From contig NZ_JAKRNS010000006.1 in the NCBI RefSeq assembly GCF_022346615.1, forward strand, positions 124,001 to 188,000: a DNA stretch of 64,000 nucleotides. Reading direction: 5' to 3'. Below are positions 54,436 to 63,208 of this stretch, one piece after another. Source of the DNA: Staphylococcus sp. ACRSN (GTDB lineage Bacteria > Bacillota > Bacilli > Staphylococcales > Staphylococcaceae). The position numbers and the translations under genes were made by a program. Position 1 is the stretch's first letter; each line of letters opens with the position of its first letter. The notes under the pieces are model-generated. The model searched no databases, was not told the DNA's origin, and saw nothing but the letters and a program-made list of their open reading frames with translations.

Positions 54436-55392
54436 TCATTCTTTTATGCTATCTATTATCTGTCTTTTCATAAATATTATATAATTTACTAATACAAAAC
54501 AAACGACTAAAATCGCTAATCCCGTTTCAATTATAAAAGCGACATCAAGGATAACTTTGATATAATTTCCATTTACATGTATAACTTCAATCACATTATA
54601 CAATGACAGCGCAGTTGTAACCCATGGAAAAGTTAACGCAGAAAATGTAGGAACAAATCCTAAATCATACAATTTAGGAATAAAGCATAACGTCACCAAA
54701 AATAAAAATTGTGACAATATCATTCCGATAATCAAAATTAAAATATTTGGTTGATTTACGATTGTTAAGTATGCGTTAAAGCATAATGCACCCGGGGCTG
54801 CAATAATCACAGATAACGGAAATTGTGATTGTTTATATCTTTGCCAAGTTTTTCTATATAATATATACGGTATAATTAGAATAAAGCATATTGTTGCAAT
54901 ATATAGTAAGATTTCCCCAAATAATTGATTAAAGTCCATCGATGTTTCTGATATTACTCCAATACCCACAAATGTGACAAACCAACTTGTATTAGGTCTT
55001 ACAATATGATGACTGCTCTTTTTCCATATATGATAATAACCAAAACAACAAATAATCATACATTGAAGAACTACCGTCATCCACCAAATCATATTTAATA
55101 TAAACAACTGCAGCTGAAATTGATGATAAAGTATATACACTATTGTCAAAATAGCCATGGGTAAGGTTGGAAATGTTGCACAAACATTACGGTTTTTAAG
55201 CTCAGTTAGTATTACTTTAGGATATATACAACACTTACTACAAAAAAGCAGTATTAATATTATACTTATCCATAAAAAAACATGACCACCCAAATCGTAA
55301 TGAAGTGTAAAAAATAAGTTACTTATAGTCGCACAACCTAATATTAAACCACATATTGCAACTGGTAACTGATATATGAAAGTGTTCAGCAT
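54436..55392 (-). CDS. TDT-family (tellurite-resistance/dicarboxylate) transporter
   Basis: A 318-residue membrane protein with about ten hydrophobic helices and the pattern of the TDT family (TehA/SLAC1 fold): LPVAICGLILGCATISNL at the N-terminus, NTSWFVTFVGIGVISETSMDF in the middle and APGALCFNAYL later. Characterised relatives export sulfite, transport malate, or act as anion channels. The substrate is not evident here. ATG after AAAGGACAGAAAATAA. It is probably transcribed alone. Confidence 0.75.
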   Translation of the reverse strand: MLNTFIYQLPVAICGLILGCATISNLFFTLHYDLGGHVFLWISIILILLFCSKCCIYPKVILTELKNRNVCATFPTLPMAILTIVYILYHQFQLQLFILNMIWWMTVVLQCMIICCFGYYHIWKKSSHHIVRPNTSWFVTFVGIGVISETSMDFNQLFGEILLYIATICFILIIPYILYRKTWQRYKQSQFPLSVIIAAPGALCFNAYLTIVNQPNILILIIGMILSQFLFLVTLCFIPKLYDLGFVPTFSALTFPWVTTALSLYNVIEVIHVNGNYIKVILDVAFIIETGLAILVVCFVLVNYIIFMKRQIIDSIKE

Positions 55393-55473
55393 TTATTTTC
55401 TGTCCTTTATGTAATTAATTGTGGCATCTTTTACCCACATTCTATTGCCTTTTTTCAGTTATAAAATTATAAA

Positions 55474-55510
55474 AGAAGGTTATTCCCCAATCTAAAGGAA
55501 ATAACCTTCT
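55474..55510 (-). terminator. Terminator of the channel-like gene
   Basis: AGAAGGTTATT pairs with AATAACCTTCT around a 15-base loop, followed by a T-rich tract on the minus strand. Confidence 0.8.
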
Positions 55511-55558
55511 CTATTAAATAAAGTTTAACACAAAATTAAGATAGTATTTTCATTTACT

Positions 55559-56503
55559 TTATTTATTATTTTTTTCTGAATCAATTTTATCAGAGAATTT
55601 ATTTAATTGTTTTTCAGCAAACGATTTACCACCAATACCAAATGCGATAGCAAACGCAACTGCAACTGCACCTAAGATTAATAAGAATGCTACATTTACA
55701 ATACTTTGAGCAAAGTTTAATTGATCTAAAGTCATAAATACAGACACAATAATAACTAAATATTTAACAATTTCAGCTAGCATCGCATTACCTGTAGATT
55801 TATTAATTAATTTAGATATTAAATTACCACCTATTAATCCTAGTGCTAAAATAATTACAGCAGAAATGACTAATGGTAAATATCCAATAATCGCTTCACC
55901 TATTTTATTTAACACTGACAAATTCACTGTATTTAATGCTTGAACAGTAAAGAATAAACCAATTAGCGTTGTAATTACCCAACCTGTTGCGGTAGGAATA
56001 TCAATGCTATCTTTATTTTCACCAAAGTTAACATATTTATTAAAACGACTAACATTGAGACTTCCAAGAATATTTTTCACTAACGTACCTAATACTTTGG
56101 CAATGAAAATACCTAATACCAATATAATGACAGCTACGATAATTTTAGGTGAAAAATTAAGTATACTACTCATCATACCTTTGATTGGTTTAGATACTGA
56201 TTGCATATTTAATGAATCAAATACAGATGGTAGGAATAATAAAAATACTAAGAAATAAGCTAGTTTACCGAAAGTTTGAATAATTCCTTCCGATTCCGAT
56301 TTACCTTTCCCAGCATCCACTAATCCTTTCTTCTGTAACCAGGACTCAAATCCTAACGCACCTAATCCTTTCACTATAATTTTCTTAACAATTACTGCAA
56401 TAATCCAAGCAATAAGTAAGAATATTAATGCACCTATAATATTAGGTAGAAAACTAATGATACTATCTACAACACCCATTAAAGAGCTCAATACTTTATT
56501 CAT
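55559..56503 (-). CDS. Mechanosensitive-channel-like membrane protein (conserved TM helix repeats)
   Basis: A 314-residue membrane protein made of repeated units in which a hydrophobic helix precedes a Gly/Ala-rich amphipathic segment (FLPNIIGALIFLLIAWIIAV, then FSPKIIVAVIILVLGIFIAK, then YLPLVISAVIILALGLIGGN). This is the conserved-TM-helix family related to small mechanosensitive channels (CmpX-like). The C-terminal VAFAIAFGIGGKSFAEKQL is typical. It may help in osmotic release. ATG after AAAGGAGGCGTATTATC; single gene with its own terminator. Confidence 0.78.
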   Translation of the reverse strand: MNKVLSSLMGVVDSIISFLPNIIGALIFLLIAWIIAVIVKKIIVKGLGALGFESWLQKKGLVDAGKGKSESEGIIQTFGKLAYFLVFLLFLPSVFDSLNMQSVSKPIKGMMSSILNFSPKIIVAVIILVLGIFIAKVLGTLVKNILGSLNVSRFNKYVNFGENKDSIDIPTATGWVITTLIGLFFTVQALNTVNLSVLNKIGEAIIGYLPLVISAVIILALGLIGGNLISKLINKSTGNAMLAEIVKYLVIIVSVFMTLDQLNFAQSIVNVAFLLILGAVAVAFAIAFGIGGKSFAEKQLNKFSDKIDSEKNNK

Positions 56504-56668
56504 GATAATACGCCTCCTTTTTTGTCAATTTACCCTAGTAAATTACAAATAATCTTATTTTATATATTTTTCAAAGAAAATATTTTAATAAAACTTTAAA
56601 TAAGTGTCGAATTTTATATAAAAGAGGCTTTACTAATAATCTATTTATCTTGTTTTAACTTTATCACT

Positions 56669-57109
56669 TTAATCTTCTATAATATCTTTTCCTTCAGCTC
56701 TTAATTTTTGTAACCCATCTAGCATTTCCTCAATCGTTGCATCACTATGTCTTTCCCATGTCGCAAGTTCTCCTATAATTTTTAATGGTTCCTTTGAACG
56801 ATATGATCTTGTTGGATTACCTGGAAATTTTTTATCTGTTACATTCGGATCATTTTCAAATCCACCTAATGGCTCAACAAGATAGATGTGTTCATCTTGT
56901 ACTTCTGCTGTATTAGAAAGGGCGACTGCTAATTCTGCACCCCACTTTGCTGCTTCTAAAGTAGCTGTGAAGTATATATGATTCATTATTCTATCTTGAT
57001 AATTTGATTGTCTATCTGGCACTAATAAGTCACCAACTTTTAACTGCGCCTTTGTTCCATGAAAAAACGGTCCCTCATCCAAAACTGTTGTTTTTACATA
57101 ATTATCCAT
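56669..57109 (-). CDS. arr: NAD+:rifampin ADP-ribosyltransferase
   Basis: A 146-residue Arr enzyme, which inactivates rifamycins by ADP-ribosylating the C23 hydroxyl. The fold is recognisable throughout: PFFHGTKAQLKVGDLLVPD, HIYFTATLEAAKWGAELA, EPLGGFENDPNVTDKKFPGN and PTRSYRSKEPLKIIGEL. His17, Tyr46 and Asp87 match the catalytic His19, Tyr49 and Asp84 of the M. smegmatis enzyme. No integron or transposon flanks it and its base composition matches neighbours, so it looks resident. ATG after AAAAAGGAGTGCTTGTAA. Confidence 0.93.
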   Translation of the reverse strand: MDNYVKTTVLDEGPFFHGTKAQLKVGDLLVPDRQSNYQDRIMNHIYFTATLEAAKWGAELAVALSNTAEVQDEHIYLVEPLGGFENDPNVTDKKFPGNPTRSYRSKEPLKIIGELATWERHSDATIEEMLDGLQKLRAEGKDIIED

Positions 57110-57277
57110 TTACAAGCACTCCTTTTTAAGCATGATAATGAGTATAAAACGATTACGCAATAACAAATAGTCTTTTTCTTTGTTAATTTATACCGTATAA
57201 TTAAAGCAAAGGTAATCATAAATATTCAATGGTTTTAAATTAAAATAGAACACTATCATACATTAATCTATAAAAAT

Positions 57278-57313
57278 AACCCTTAAATGAATTCGCTCAT
57301 TCATTTAAGGGTT
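57278..57313 (-). terminator. Terminator of the glycerophosphodiesterase gene
   Basis: AACCCTTAAATGAAT (57278-57292) pairs perfectly with ATTCATTTAAGGGTT (57299-57313) around a six-base loop. It shares its AAATGAAT core with hairpins at 4224, 8411 and 51724. Confidence 0.75.
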
Positions 57314-57404
57314 AATATTAACTTTATTTATATAAATAAATTGATTTGATTTAACTAAGCGATTGCTATTTCTGTTAATTATATTCAATCTTACAATCTT
57401 TCCA

Positions 57405-58151
57405 TTAACCTCTTTCCAAATGTACCATCGCATCTGCTTTATCTGTAAAAATACCTGTCACGCCCCAATTGGCAAGTTGGTTCGCACGTTCTTTTTTATT
57501 TACTGTCCAAACATTCAAATCAAATCCTGCATTGCGAACTGCCTCAACTCTACTTTGCGTCAATTTAGCATCTTCAATATTTACAATCTTTGCGTCACAA
57601 AAATCCAATATTGTTCTCCAATCTTCTTTAAACGCAACTGCCTTAAATATAACTGCTCGTTTATACTGAGGCATATAAGTCTGAGCTAGCTTTAATAAAG
57701 GAATGTTAAAACTAGATATCATTACTTCTATACCTTCTCGTAACTCAGTCAATTTCTCTGAAACTTGTTTTACCATACACTCTGACAAACGTGTACCTTC
57801 TGGACCTGTTACACCTTTTAATTCAACATTAATATTGATATGTGCTTCATTAGCGATAGTAATAATATCATCGAATGTTGGAATTTTTTCATTCTTATAA
57901 TCATCACTATACCAACTTCCAGCAGATACATTTTGTATTTGTTTATATTCCAATTGTGTAATTTCACCACAATAATCCGTAGTTCTTTCTAAATAGTCAT
58001 CATGAATAATGATTAATTGTTCATCTTTGGTAATCGCCACATCTAATTCAATCCATTTCAGACCTGGCGTAGAAGCAGCTTCCTTAAATGAAGCAAGTGT
58101 ATTTTCAGGCGCCTTACTCGGTAACCCTCTATGACCATATATTGTAAACAT
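57405..58151 (-). CDS. Glycerophosphodiester phosphodiesterase
   Basis: A 248-residue GDPD enzyme that hydrolyses glycerophosphodiesters to glycerol 3-phosphate and an alcohol. The catalytic HR pair is His7-Arg8 in YGHRGLPSKAPENT, the metal ligands are Glu35 and Asp37 in WIELDVAI, and the second histidine is His50 in IIIHDD. There is no signal peptide, so it is cytoplasmic, like the UgpQ type. ATG after GAAGGAGTAGAATAG. Single gene. Confidence 0.92.
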   Translation of the reverse strand: MFTIYGHRGLPSKAPENTLASFKEAASTPGLKWIELDVAITKDEQLIIIHDDYLERTTDYCGEITQLEYKQIQNVSAGSWYSDDYKNEKIPTFDDIITIANEAHININVELKGVTGPEGTRLSECMVKQVSEKLTELREGIEVMISSFNIPLLKLAQTYMPQYKRAVIFKAVAFKEDWRTILDFCDAKIVNIEDAKLTQSRVEAVRNAGFDLNVWTVNKKERANQLANWGVTGIFTDKADAMVHLERG

Positions 58152-58245
58152 CTATTCTACTCCTTCAACGTAGTATTTGCTTATATGATAAACATGATTA
58201 AACAAATAATCAAAATATAGGTCATTTGTTTGCTTAACTGTATAA

Positions 58246-58288
58246 AAAATAAGTGTTAGACACCATATAAAATAGCCTAACACTTATT
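58246..58288 (-). terminator. Terminator of the lipoprotein/membrane protein unit
   Basis: AATAAGTGTTAG pairs with CTAACACTTATT around a 17-base loop, and six T residues follow on the minus strand. Confidence 0.85.
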
Positions 58289-58297
58289 ACCTGATTT

Positions 58298-58648
58298 TTA
58301 TTTTCTTACTAGTGCTAAAATACCAGCTACCAAGATTAAAATCCCAGATAATATTCCAAAGAAGCCGATAAATATCATATTTAATATTCCACCAATTATT
58401 AACAAAATCCCCATAACAATTCGTTGTTTATTAATAATACAACTTAATATCAACGTAATGATACAAGTTATAATTACAGCAGCACCTAAGCCACCTATAT
58501 TAGTACTATCTGCATCCCCAAATTCTGAACCTATGCCCCCAAGCATTACGGCAAATAAACCACCCAATATTCCAAATACACTTCCTAAAATCCCTAATAT
58601 CATTTCAGCTACACGATTCGTTGGTTTTACATAATGATTATTATTCAC
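58298..58648 (-). CDS. Small membrane protein, DUF4064-like
   Basis: A 116-residue protein with three to four Gly/Ile-rich membrane helices (MILGILGSVFGILGGLFAVM, AAVIITCIITLILSCII and the C-terminal LSGILILVAGILALV). It resembles the DUF4064 family, whose function is unknown. The start is GTG at 58648 after GGAGGGAAATCT. It begins 27 bases after the lipoprotein gene and shares one terminator with it, so the two are probably co-transcribed and may act together at the membrane. Confidence 0.7.
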   Translation of the reverse strand: MNNNHYVKPTNRVAEMILGILGSVFGILGGLFAVMLGGIGSEFGDADSTNIGGLGAAVIITCIITLILSCIINKQRIVMGILLIIGGILNMIFIGFFGILSGILILVAGILALVRK

Positions 58649-58675
58649 AGATTTCCCTCCATTTTATAAATTACT

Positions 58676-59671
58676 TTACTCTGCTTTTTCTTCAGTAGTT
58701 TCACTGTCATCTGCTGTACTATCGTCAGTCTCCGTATCGTCTTCATCTTCTAAATCTTTCATATCTTCTTCATACTGCTTATCTATTTCTTCCATTTCTT
58801 TATCATACGCTTCATCTTGCTCTTTTAATTCTTCTTCTAAAGCTTTATCTTCTTCTTCAATTTGTTTTTCATATAGTGCTTCAATACGTTCTTCTAACTG
58901 TGTATATTCAATTTCTAATACATCATGATCAACGTGATCCATTTTTTCACCATCAGTTAGACCATTATATTCATCAACCAAATCATTATACATATCTGCT
59001 GTATATGGCGTATCTTCACTTTCTGTGTCTTCACTTTCTGTGTCTTCACTGTCGTCTGAATCATCTGTACTTTCGTCCGGTTCTTTCTCAGTTTCAACAG
59101 GTGCTGTTGTTTGACTTCCACTACCTGTAGCGCCATCTTTTATATCTTGCTTTTTAATTTTCCAGCGTGCTTTCACACTTTCAAAATTAGGTGAAGCGTC
59201 CATTTCTAATGCATATTCATCACTATCTGGTACATCATATGTAATATAACCTGAAGCAGTATTCCCTTTATTTAATTGATGACTAAATCCATCATTCATA
59301 TCATCACTGCCAAACCATTCTTGATAATTTTCATTATCAACTTTCATACTAAAATCAGTAGAATCTATTAATACTTGGTCATCATTATTATTTTTAAATT
59401 TCATATATACTCTAATCGCTTTTCCATTTTCAGGTGCACTATACTCATCATAATTATTAATAAATTCAACTTTTGTGACTCTAACATCTACCCCATCAGC
59501 ATTTACAACCTGCCCAATTTTAAAATCTTTCATCTTGCTAGTCGCTTTTGCCTTGTTAGATTTCTTTGAATTTTCATCATTCTCACTATTATTGCCACCA
59601 GTATTTAAATTAATATCACAACCTGCCAAAATAAAAATACCTATAACCATCATTACTAAAAACTTTTTCAT
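58676..59671 (-). CDS. Lipoprotein with DUF4352-like domain and acidic tail
   Basis: A 331-residue lipoprotein. The signal peptide ends in the lipobox LAGC, with Cys18 as lipidation site. A low-complexity linker precedes an immunoglobulin-like DUF4352-type domain at about residues 45-175 (FKIGQVVNADGVDVRVTKVE, GKAIRVYMKFKNNNDDQVLI, ASGYITYDVPDSDEYALEM). A Thr/Glu/Asp-rich stretch with repeated ESEDT units follows, and then a highly charged, probably coiled-coil region rich in Glu, Lys and Asp. Function unknown. It is first of a two-gene unit. ATG after GGGGTGATAATTAA. Confidence 0.78.
   Translation of the reverse strand: MKKFLVMMVIGIFILAGCDINLNTGGNNSENDENSKKSNKAKATSKMKDFKIGQVVNADGVDVRVTKVEFINNYDEYSAPENGKAIRVYMKFKNNNDDQVLIDSTDFSMKVDNENYQEWFGSDDMNDGFSHQLNKGNTASGYITYDVPDSDEYALEMDASPNFESVKARWKIKKQDIKDGATGSGSQTTAPVETEKEPDESTDDSDDSEDTESEDTESEDTPYTADMYNDLVDEYNGLTDGEKMDHVDHDVLEIEYTQLEERIEALYEKQIEEEDKALEEELKEQDEAYDKEMEEIDKQYEEDMKDLEDEDDTETDDSTADDSETTEEKAE
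59016..59053. repeat. Short tandem repeat inside the lipoprotein gene
   Basis: A 15-base unit (TCTTCACTTTCTGTG) is repeated about two and a half times and encodes the ESEDT repeats of the acidic region. Copy number could vary between strains. Confidence 0.7.
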
Positions 59672-59822
59672 TTAATTATCACCCCACACATCGAAATAAG
59701 TATTACCCTATCGAATTATTTTTTTAAACAGCCTCTTATCATTTTATAATATTTTTAATTTAAATCAATATGTTTCTTTAAACTTTTTAAACTTAAAAAT
59801 ACTTTTTTTGGGAGTAAAACGA

Positions 59823-59854
59823 AAAAATAACCGAAAATTTTATTCTCGGCTATT
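59823..59854 (-). terminator. lysR terminator
   Basis: AATAGCCGA pairs with TCGGTTATT (G-U allowed) and a T tract follows on the minus strand, downstream of the LysR gene stop. Confidence 0.6.
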
Positions 59855-59893
59855 GCTCAGTATATTTTATTGTATTAATTAAACCATATCGGC

Positions 59894-60778
59894 TTATTTC
59901 ATATTTTGAAAATAAGTAACAAGACTGTCTCTGGCCTGATTAATAATTGGTACAGTTTGATTTTTAGTTTTATAACAAAGTCCAATTTTACGCTTTGCAG
60001 TATAATTCCGAATAGGTATTTGTTTCAAATTTGCAATTTGAATATTACGTAAATGCGGTAAGATTGAAATTCCTAAACCAGAACTTATAAATGCTGCTAT
60101 CGTAATTGTTTCATCACCTTCAAAATTTATTTCTGGAATAATTTCAAAATGATGAAAAATTTCATCAATTTGTTCTCTCAATACATAATTTTGCTTTAAC
60201 AAAATAAATTTTTCGTCTAGTAATTGTTCAATAGAAATCGAATGTTGATTCGATAATGGATGCGTATCATTTAAAGTGATATATAATTCTTCTTCTAATA
60301 ATGGTTCAAATTGTGTGTTTGGTGTAATTTCAGAAACCGTCGTTATTATAATATCAACATCACCATCATCCAACATAGACAATAAATTCTTCGCATGGTT
60401 TTGTATTAATTTAAGTCGAATATTAGGAAATAAACTCTTAAATTCTTTTAAAAAATCAGAAATATAAGTTACTCCAACAGAATGTAAAAATCCAATAGTT
60501 AATTTACCATTTTCTATATTTGTGTCAGCATCAACGTTTTGCTTATATATTTCCATTTCACTGACAATATTATTTGCTGTTTGTAAAAATGAAACACCAT
60601 TCTTGTTCAACTTTATTTTCCTACCAATTCTATTAAATAATGGAACTCCTAACTCTTTTTCTAAATTTTTAATCGCTCTACTTAATGCTGATTGACTCAC
60701 ATTTAGAACTTTTGCTGTTTCAGACATATTTTCTAATTTCGCCAACTGTTTGAAGTATTCAAAATGGTGCCATTCCAA
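59894..60778 (-). CDS. LysR-family regulator divergent from MFS transporter
   Basis: A 294-residue LysR regulator. The winged HTH is at residues 1-60 (HFEYFKQLAKLENMSETAKV, LNVSQSALSRAIKNLEKELG) and the effector domain contains GKLTIGFLHSVGVTYI. The start is TTG at 60778, ten bases after AAAGGAG; no ATG in frame is better placed. It is divergent from the MFS gene at 60894, which it probably controls. A small perfect dyad lies beside its ribosome binding site. Confidence 0.85.
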   Translation of the reverse strand: MEWHHFEYFKQLAKLENMSETAKVLNVSQSALSRAIKNLEKELGVPLFNRIGRKIKLNKNGVSFLQTANNIVSEMEIYKQNVDADTNIENGKLTIGFLHSVGVTYISDFLKEFKSLFPNIRLKLIQNHAKNLLSMLDDGDVDIIITTVSEITPNTQFEPLLEEELYITLNDTHPLSNQHSISIEQLLDEKFILLKQNYVLREQIDEIFHHFEIIPEINFEGDETITIAAFISSGLGISILPHLRNIQIANLKQIPIRNYTAKRKIGLCYKTKNQTVPIINQARDSLVTYFQNMK

Positions 60779-60795
60779 GGTTTATCCACTCCTTT

Positions 60796-60810
60796 ATGCG
60801 TCAAACGCAT
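60796..60810. promoter_or_regulatory. Dyad in the lysR/MFS divergent region
   Basis: ATGCGT and ACGCAT flank CAA as a perfect inverted repeat, immediately upstream of the lysR ribosome binding site. It could be an autoregulatory site or a hairpin in the lysR leader. Confidence 0.35.
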
Positions 60811-60893
60811 TATTCATATGATAATTATGCATTTTTTAAATCGGTATTTACATGCTACCATAAAATTATCAATTAAAAGTGAGGTAAGATTCA

Positions 60894-62084
60894 TTGAATG
60901 TTCAAACAGACAAGTACGTAGAAAAAGGGACAAAGGCTTATGCAAAAATTATTATTGCACTCTTTATCTCGGGTTTCACTATATTTTCAATTTTGTATAG
61001 TGTGCAACCTCTTATACCTCATTTTACTAAGTCATTTAACGTAAGTGAGACTGTAGCAAGTTTAGCTTTATCAGTTACTACGCTAACACTAGCTTTGGCT
61101 ATGCTATTTTTTGGTGCAATTTCTGAAGTAATTGGTCGAAAACCCATTATGATTTTCTCTGTTATTTCCGTATCATTATTAGCATTAGTACAAGCTTTTA
61201 TTACAGACTTTAATTTATTTTTACTTATTCGATTTATCCAAGGTATTTGCTTAGCTGGATTACCTTCTATAGCGATGGCATACATAGGTGAAGAGATTTC
61301 AGCAGGAAGTCTTCCCGCAGCTATGGGCATATACATTAGTGGTAATGCATTTGGAGGTGCGTTCGGAAGAATTTTTACCGGCGTTATTTCTAGTATTTAT
61401 GGTTATCAAGCAGGATTACTATCTATTGGTATTATAAGTGTTATTGCAGCTATTTTATTTTCTATATTACTACCAACTTCACAACACTTTGAAAAACAAC
61501 GCTTTTCAATTAAAGATTTGCTTTCAAGTTATGGTCACCATCTTAAAAATGTAAGATTATTAAAACCCTTTATGGTAGGATTTTTATTACTAGGTTGTAA
61601 TATTGCTGCGTTCAATTATATTAGCTTTGTATTAGCTTCAAAGCCTTATCATTTACATGATACTATCATAAGTTTCATCTATTTATTGTTCCTTATCGGC
61701 ATGTTGTCTTCTATATTAAACGCCAAATTACGCCGATCACTTGGTACCTTAAACGCTTTAAAGTTTAGTATATTACTTTTAATCACAGGTATATGGATTA
61801 CATTATTGCCTCCGCTTCCTTTTAAAATACTTGGACTTGCATTTAGCGTTTACGCATTCTTTAGTGGTCATGCAATTGCCAGTGCTGTAGTTGCAGGACG
61901 AGCAGAACATCATAAGGCACAAGCCTCTAGTTTATACCTACTATTTTATTATATAGGTTCTTCATTTGGTGGTACTTTAGCCGGTTATTTTTATGGTGTA
62001 TTTCAATGGTCAGGTGTCGTCGCAATGATCACTATATTTATGGCTATTGCATTTATCATTTCAATGACTATTAAACAACGATAA
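60894..62084 (+). CDS. MFS transporter (YnfM-like)
   Basis: A 396-residue major facilitator with twelve helices. Motif A is FGAISEVIGRKPIM between helices two and three, preceded by ILYSVQPLIPHFTKSFNVSE. It resembles YnfM/Ydh-type drug or metabolite exporters that are typically paired with a divergent LysR regulator, as here. The only usable in-frame start is TTG at 60894, nine bases after GAGGT; the ATG at 60898 is out of frame. The substrate is unknown. Confidence 0.82.
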   Translation: MNVQTDKYVEKGTKAYAKIIIALFISGFTIFSILYSVQPLIPHFTKSFNVSETVASLALSVTTLTLALAMLFFGAISEVIGRKPIMIFSVISVSLLALVQAFITDFNLFLLIRFIQGICLAGLPSIAMAYIGEEISAGSLPAAMGIYISGNAFGGAFGRIFTGVISSIYGYQAGLLSIGIISVIAAILFSILLPTSQHFEKQRFSIKDLLSSYGHHLKNVRLLKPFMVGFLLLGCNIAAFNYISFVLASKPYHLHDTIISFIYLLFLIGMLSSILNAKLRRSLGTLNALKFSILLLITGIWITLLPPLPFKILGLAFSVYAFFSGHAIASAVVAGRAEHHKAQASSLYLLFYYIGSSFGGTLAGYFYGVFQWSGVVAMITIFMAIAFIISMTIKQR

Positions 62085-62395
62085 CTTCTGTAACATACAC
62101 CAAAAAAATATGATGATAATATCTAAATCGTATTTTAAAAAGAAGAGCAAAAAATTGATTTACAGATTTTTCATTCAATCAAATACTACGTAACTGATGA
62201 GATAGGCTAAGACATTAATAATGTCTTAGCTTTTTTATATCGTTGATTCTAAAATCATTGCTTATCTTTCATGCTTTTAATATCATATATCTTTTCATAA
62301 AAATTCTTTATACTCTTTAATTTTTTAAAAAATAAGTATAGAATAGACGCTATTAATGTCAGAAAATTCAATCTTATTTAAGGAGTGCAAATTAT
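62085..62395. other. Intergenic region with terminator
   Basis: These 311 bases contain the MFS terminator and an AT-rich leader ending in TTAAGGAGTGCAAATT, the ribosome binding site of the next gene. I see no other gene. Confidence 0.5.
62204..62236 (+). terminator. MFS gene terminator
   Basis: GCTAAGACATTA pairs with TAATGTCTTAGC and is followed by six T residues. It is closely related in sequence to the hairpin at 53600. Confidence 0.85.
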
Positions 62396-63208
62396 ATGAA
62401 ATCAAAACATAACATGTGGAAAGATTGGCGTTTACACGGAATCGTCTTCATCATAATGGTTATATCCGAATTCATCGGTACCCATAAAATCCCAATAGGA
62501 CCAACTTCACTATTGTTACTACCAGTTGTATATGCCGTATTACTTGGTTTAGCTGTTTACTTCACACCAATTATTAAAAAAACACAAGCTAAACATGCCG
62601 AATCAATGGTTTTTATCTCTGTAGCATTACTTATTGCAAAATTTGGTGTAGAAGCTGGACCTGCTTTACCAAAGATAATTGCTGCAGGACCAGCATTAAT
62701 ACTACAAGAAATTGGACACCTAGCTACCATCATTTTCGCTTTACCTTTAGCACTATTATTAGGTTTGAGAAAAGAAGCTATCGGTATGACACACTCAATT
62801 GGTCGAGAAGCAAATTTAGCTTTAATTACTGAAAAATTTGGCATAGCTTCACCGGAGTGGAGAGGCGTCATGTCTATTTACATATTCGGAACGATATTTG
62901 GAGCTATTTTCTTTAGTATCTTTGCTGGTTTAATCATATCCATTGTTCCTTTAAGCCCACTTGCTTATGCAATGGCATCTGGTGTTGGAAGTGGAGTCAT
63001 GACAGCAGCTGCCGTAGGTCCTTTAGTCTCAATGTATCCAGATCAAGCAAGTACAATCACTGCTTTTTCAGGTGTAAGTAATTTACTCACATCAGTCACA
63101 GGATTATACATTGGTATTCTTATAGCACTTCCTTTAACTCAAAAATATTATCAACTGATGATGTCCATAAAAGGGAAATTCAGTAGCAAAGGAGAAGAAA
63201 TAGAATGA
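62396..63208 (+). CDS. Membrane protein, DUF3100-like, first of a two-gene unit
   Basis: A 270-residue membrane protein with about eight helices. HKIPIGPTSLLLLPVVYAVL, ILQEIGHLATIIFALPLALL, GREANLALITEKFGIASPEW and GVGSGVMTAAAVGPLVSMYP resemble the DUF3100 family of putative transporters, which I recall only as uncharacterised. The Gly-Ser-rich GVGSGVMTAA segment is likely functional. ATG after AAGGAGTGCAAATT. Its stop overlaps the next start by four bases, so the two proteins are probably subunits of one transporter. Confidence 0.65.
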   Translation: MKSKHNMWKDWRLHGIVFIIMVISEFIGTHKIPIGPTSLLLLPVVYAVLLGLAVYFTPIIKKTQAKHAESMVFISVALLIAKFGVEAGPALPKIIAAGPALILQEIGHLATIIFALPLALLLGLRKEAIGMTHSIGREANLALITEKFGIASPEWRGVMSIYIFGTIFGAIFFSIFAGLIISIVPLSPLAYAMASGVGSGVMTAAAVGPLVSMYPDQASTITAFSGVSNLLTSVTGLYIGILIALPLTQKYYQLMMSIKGKFSSKGEEIE

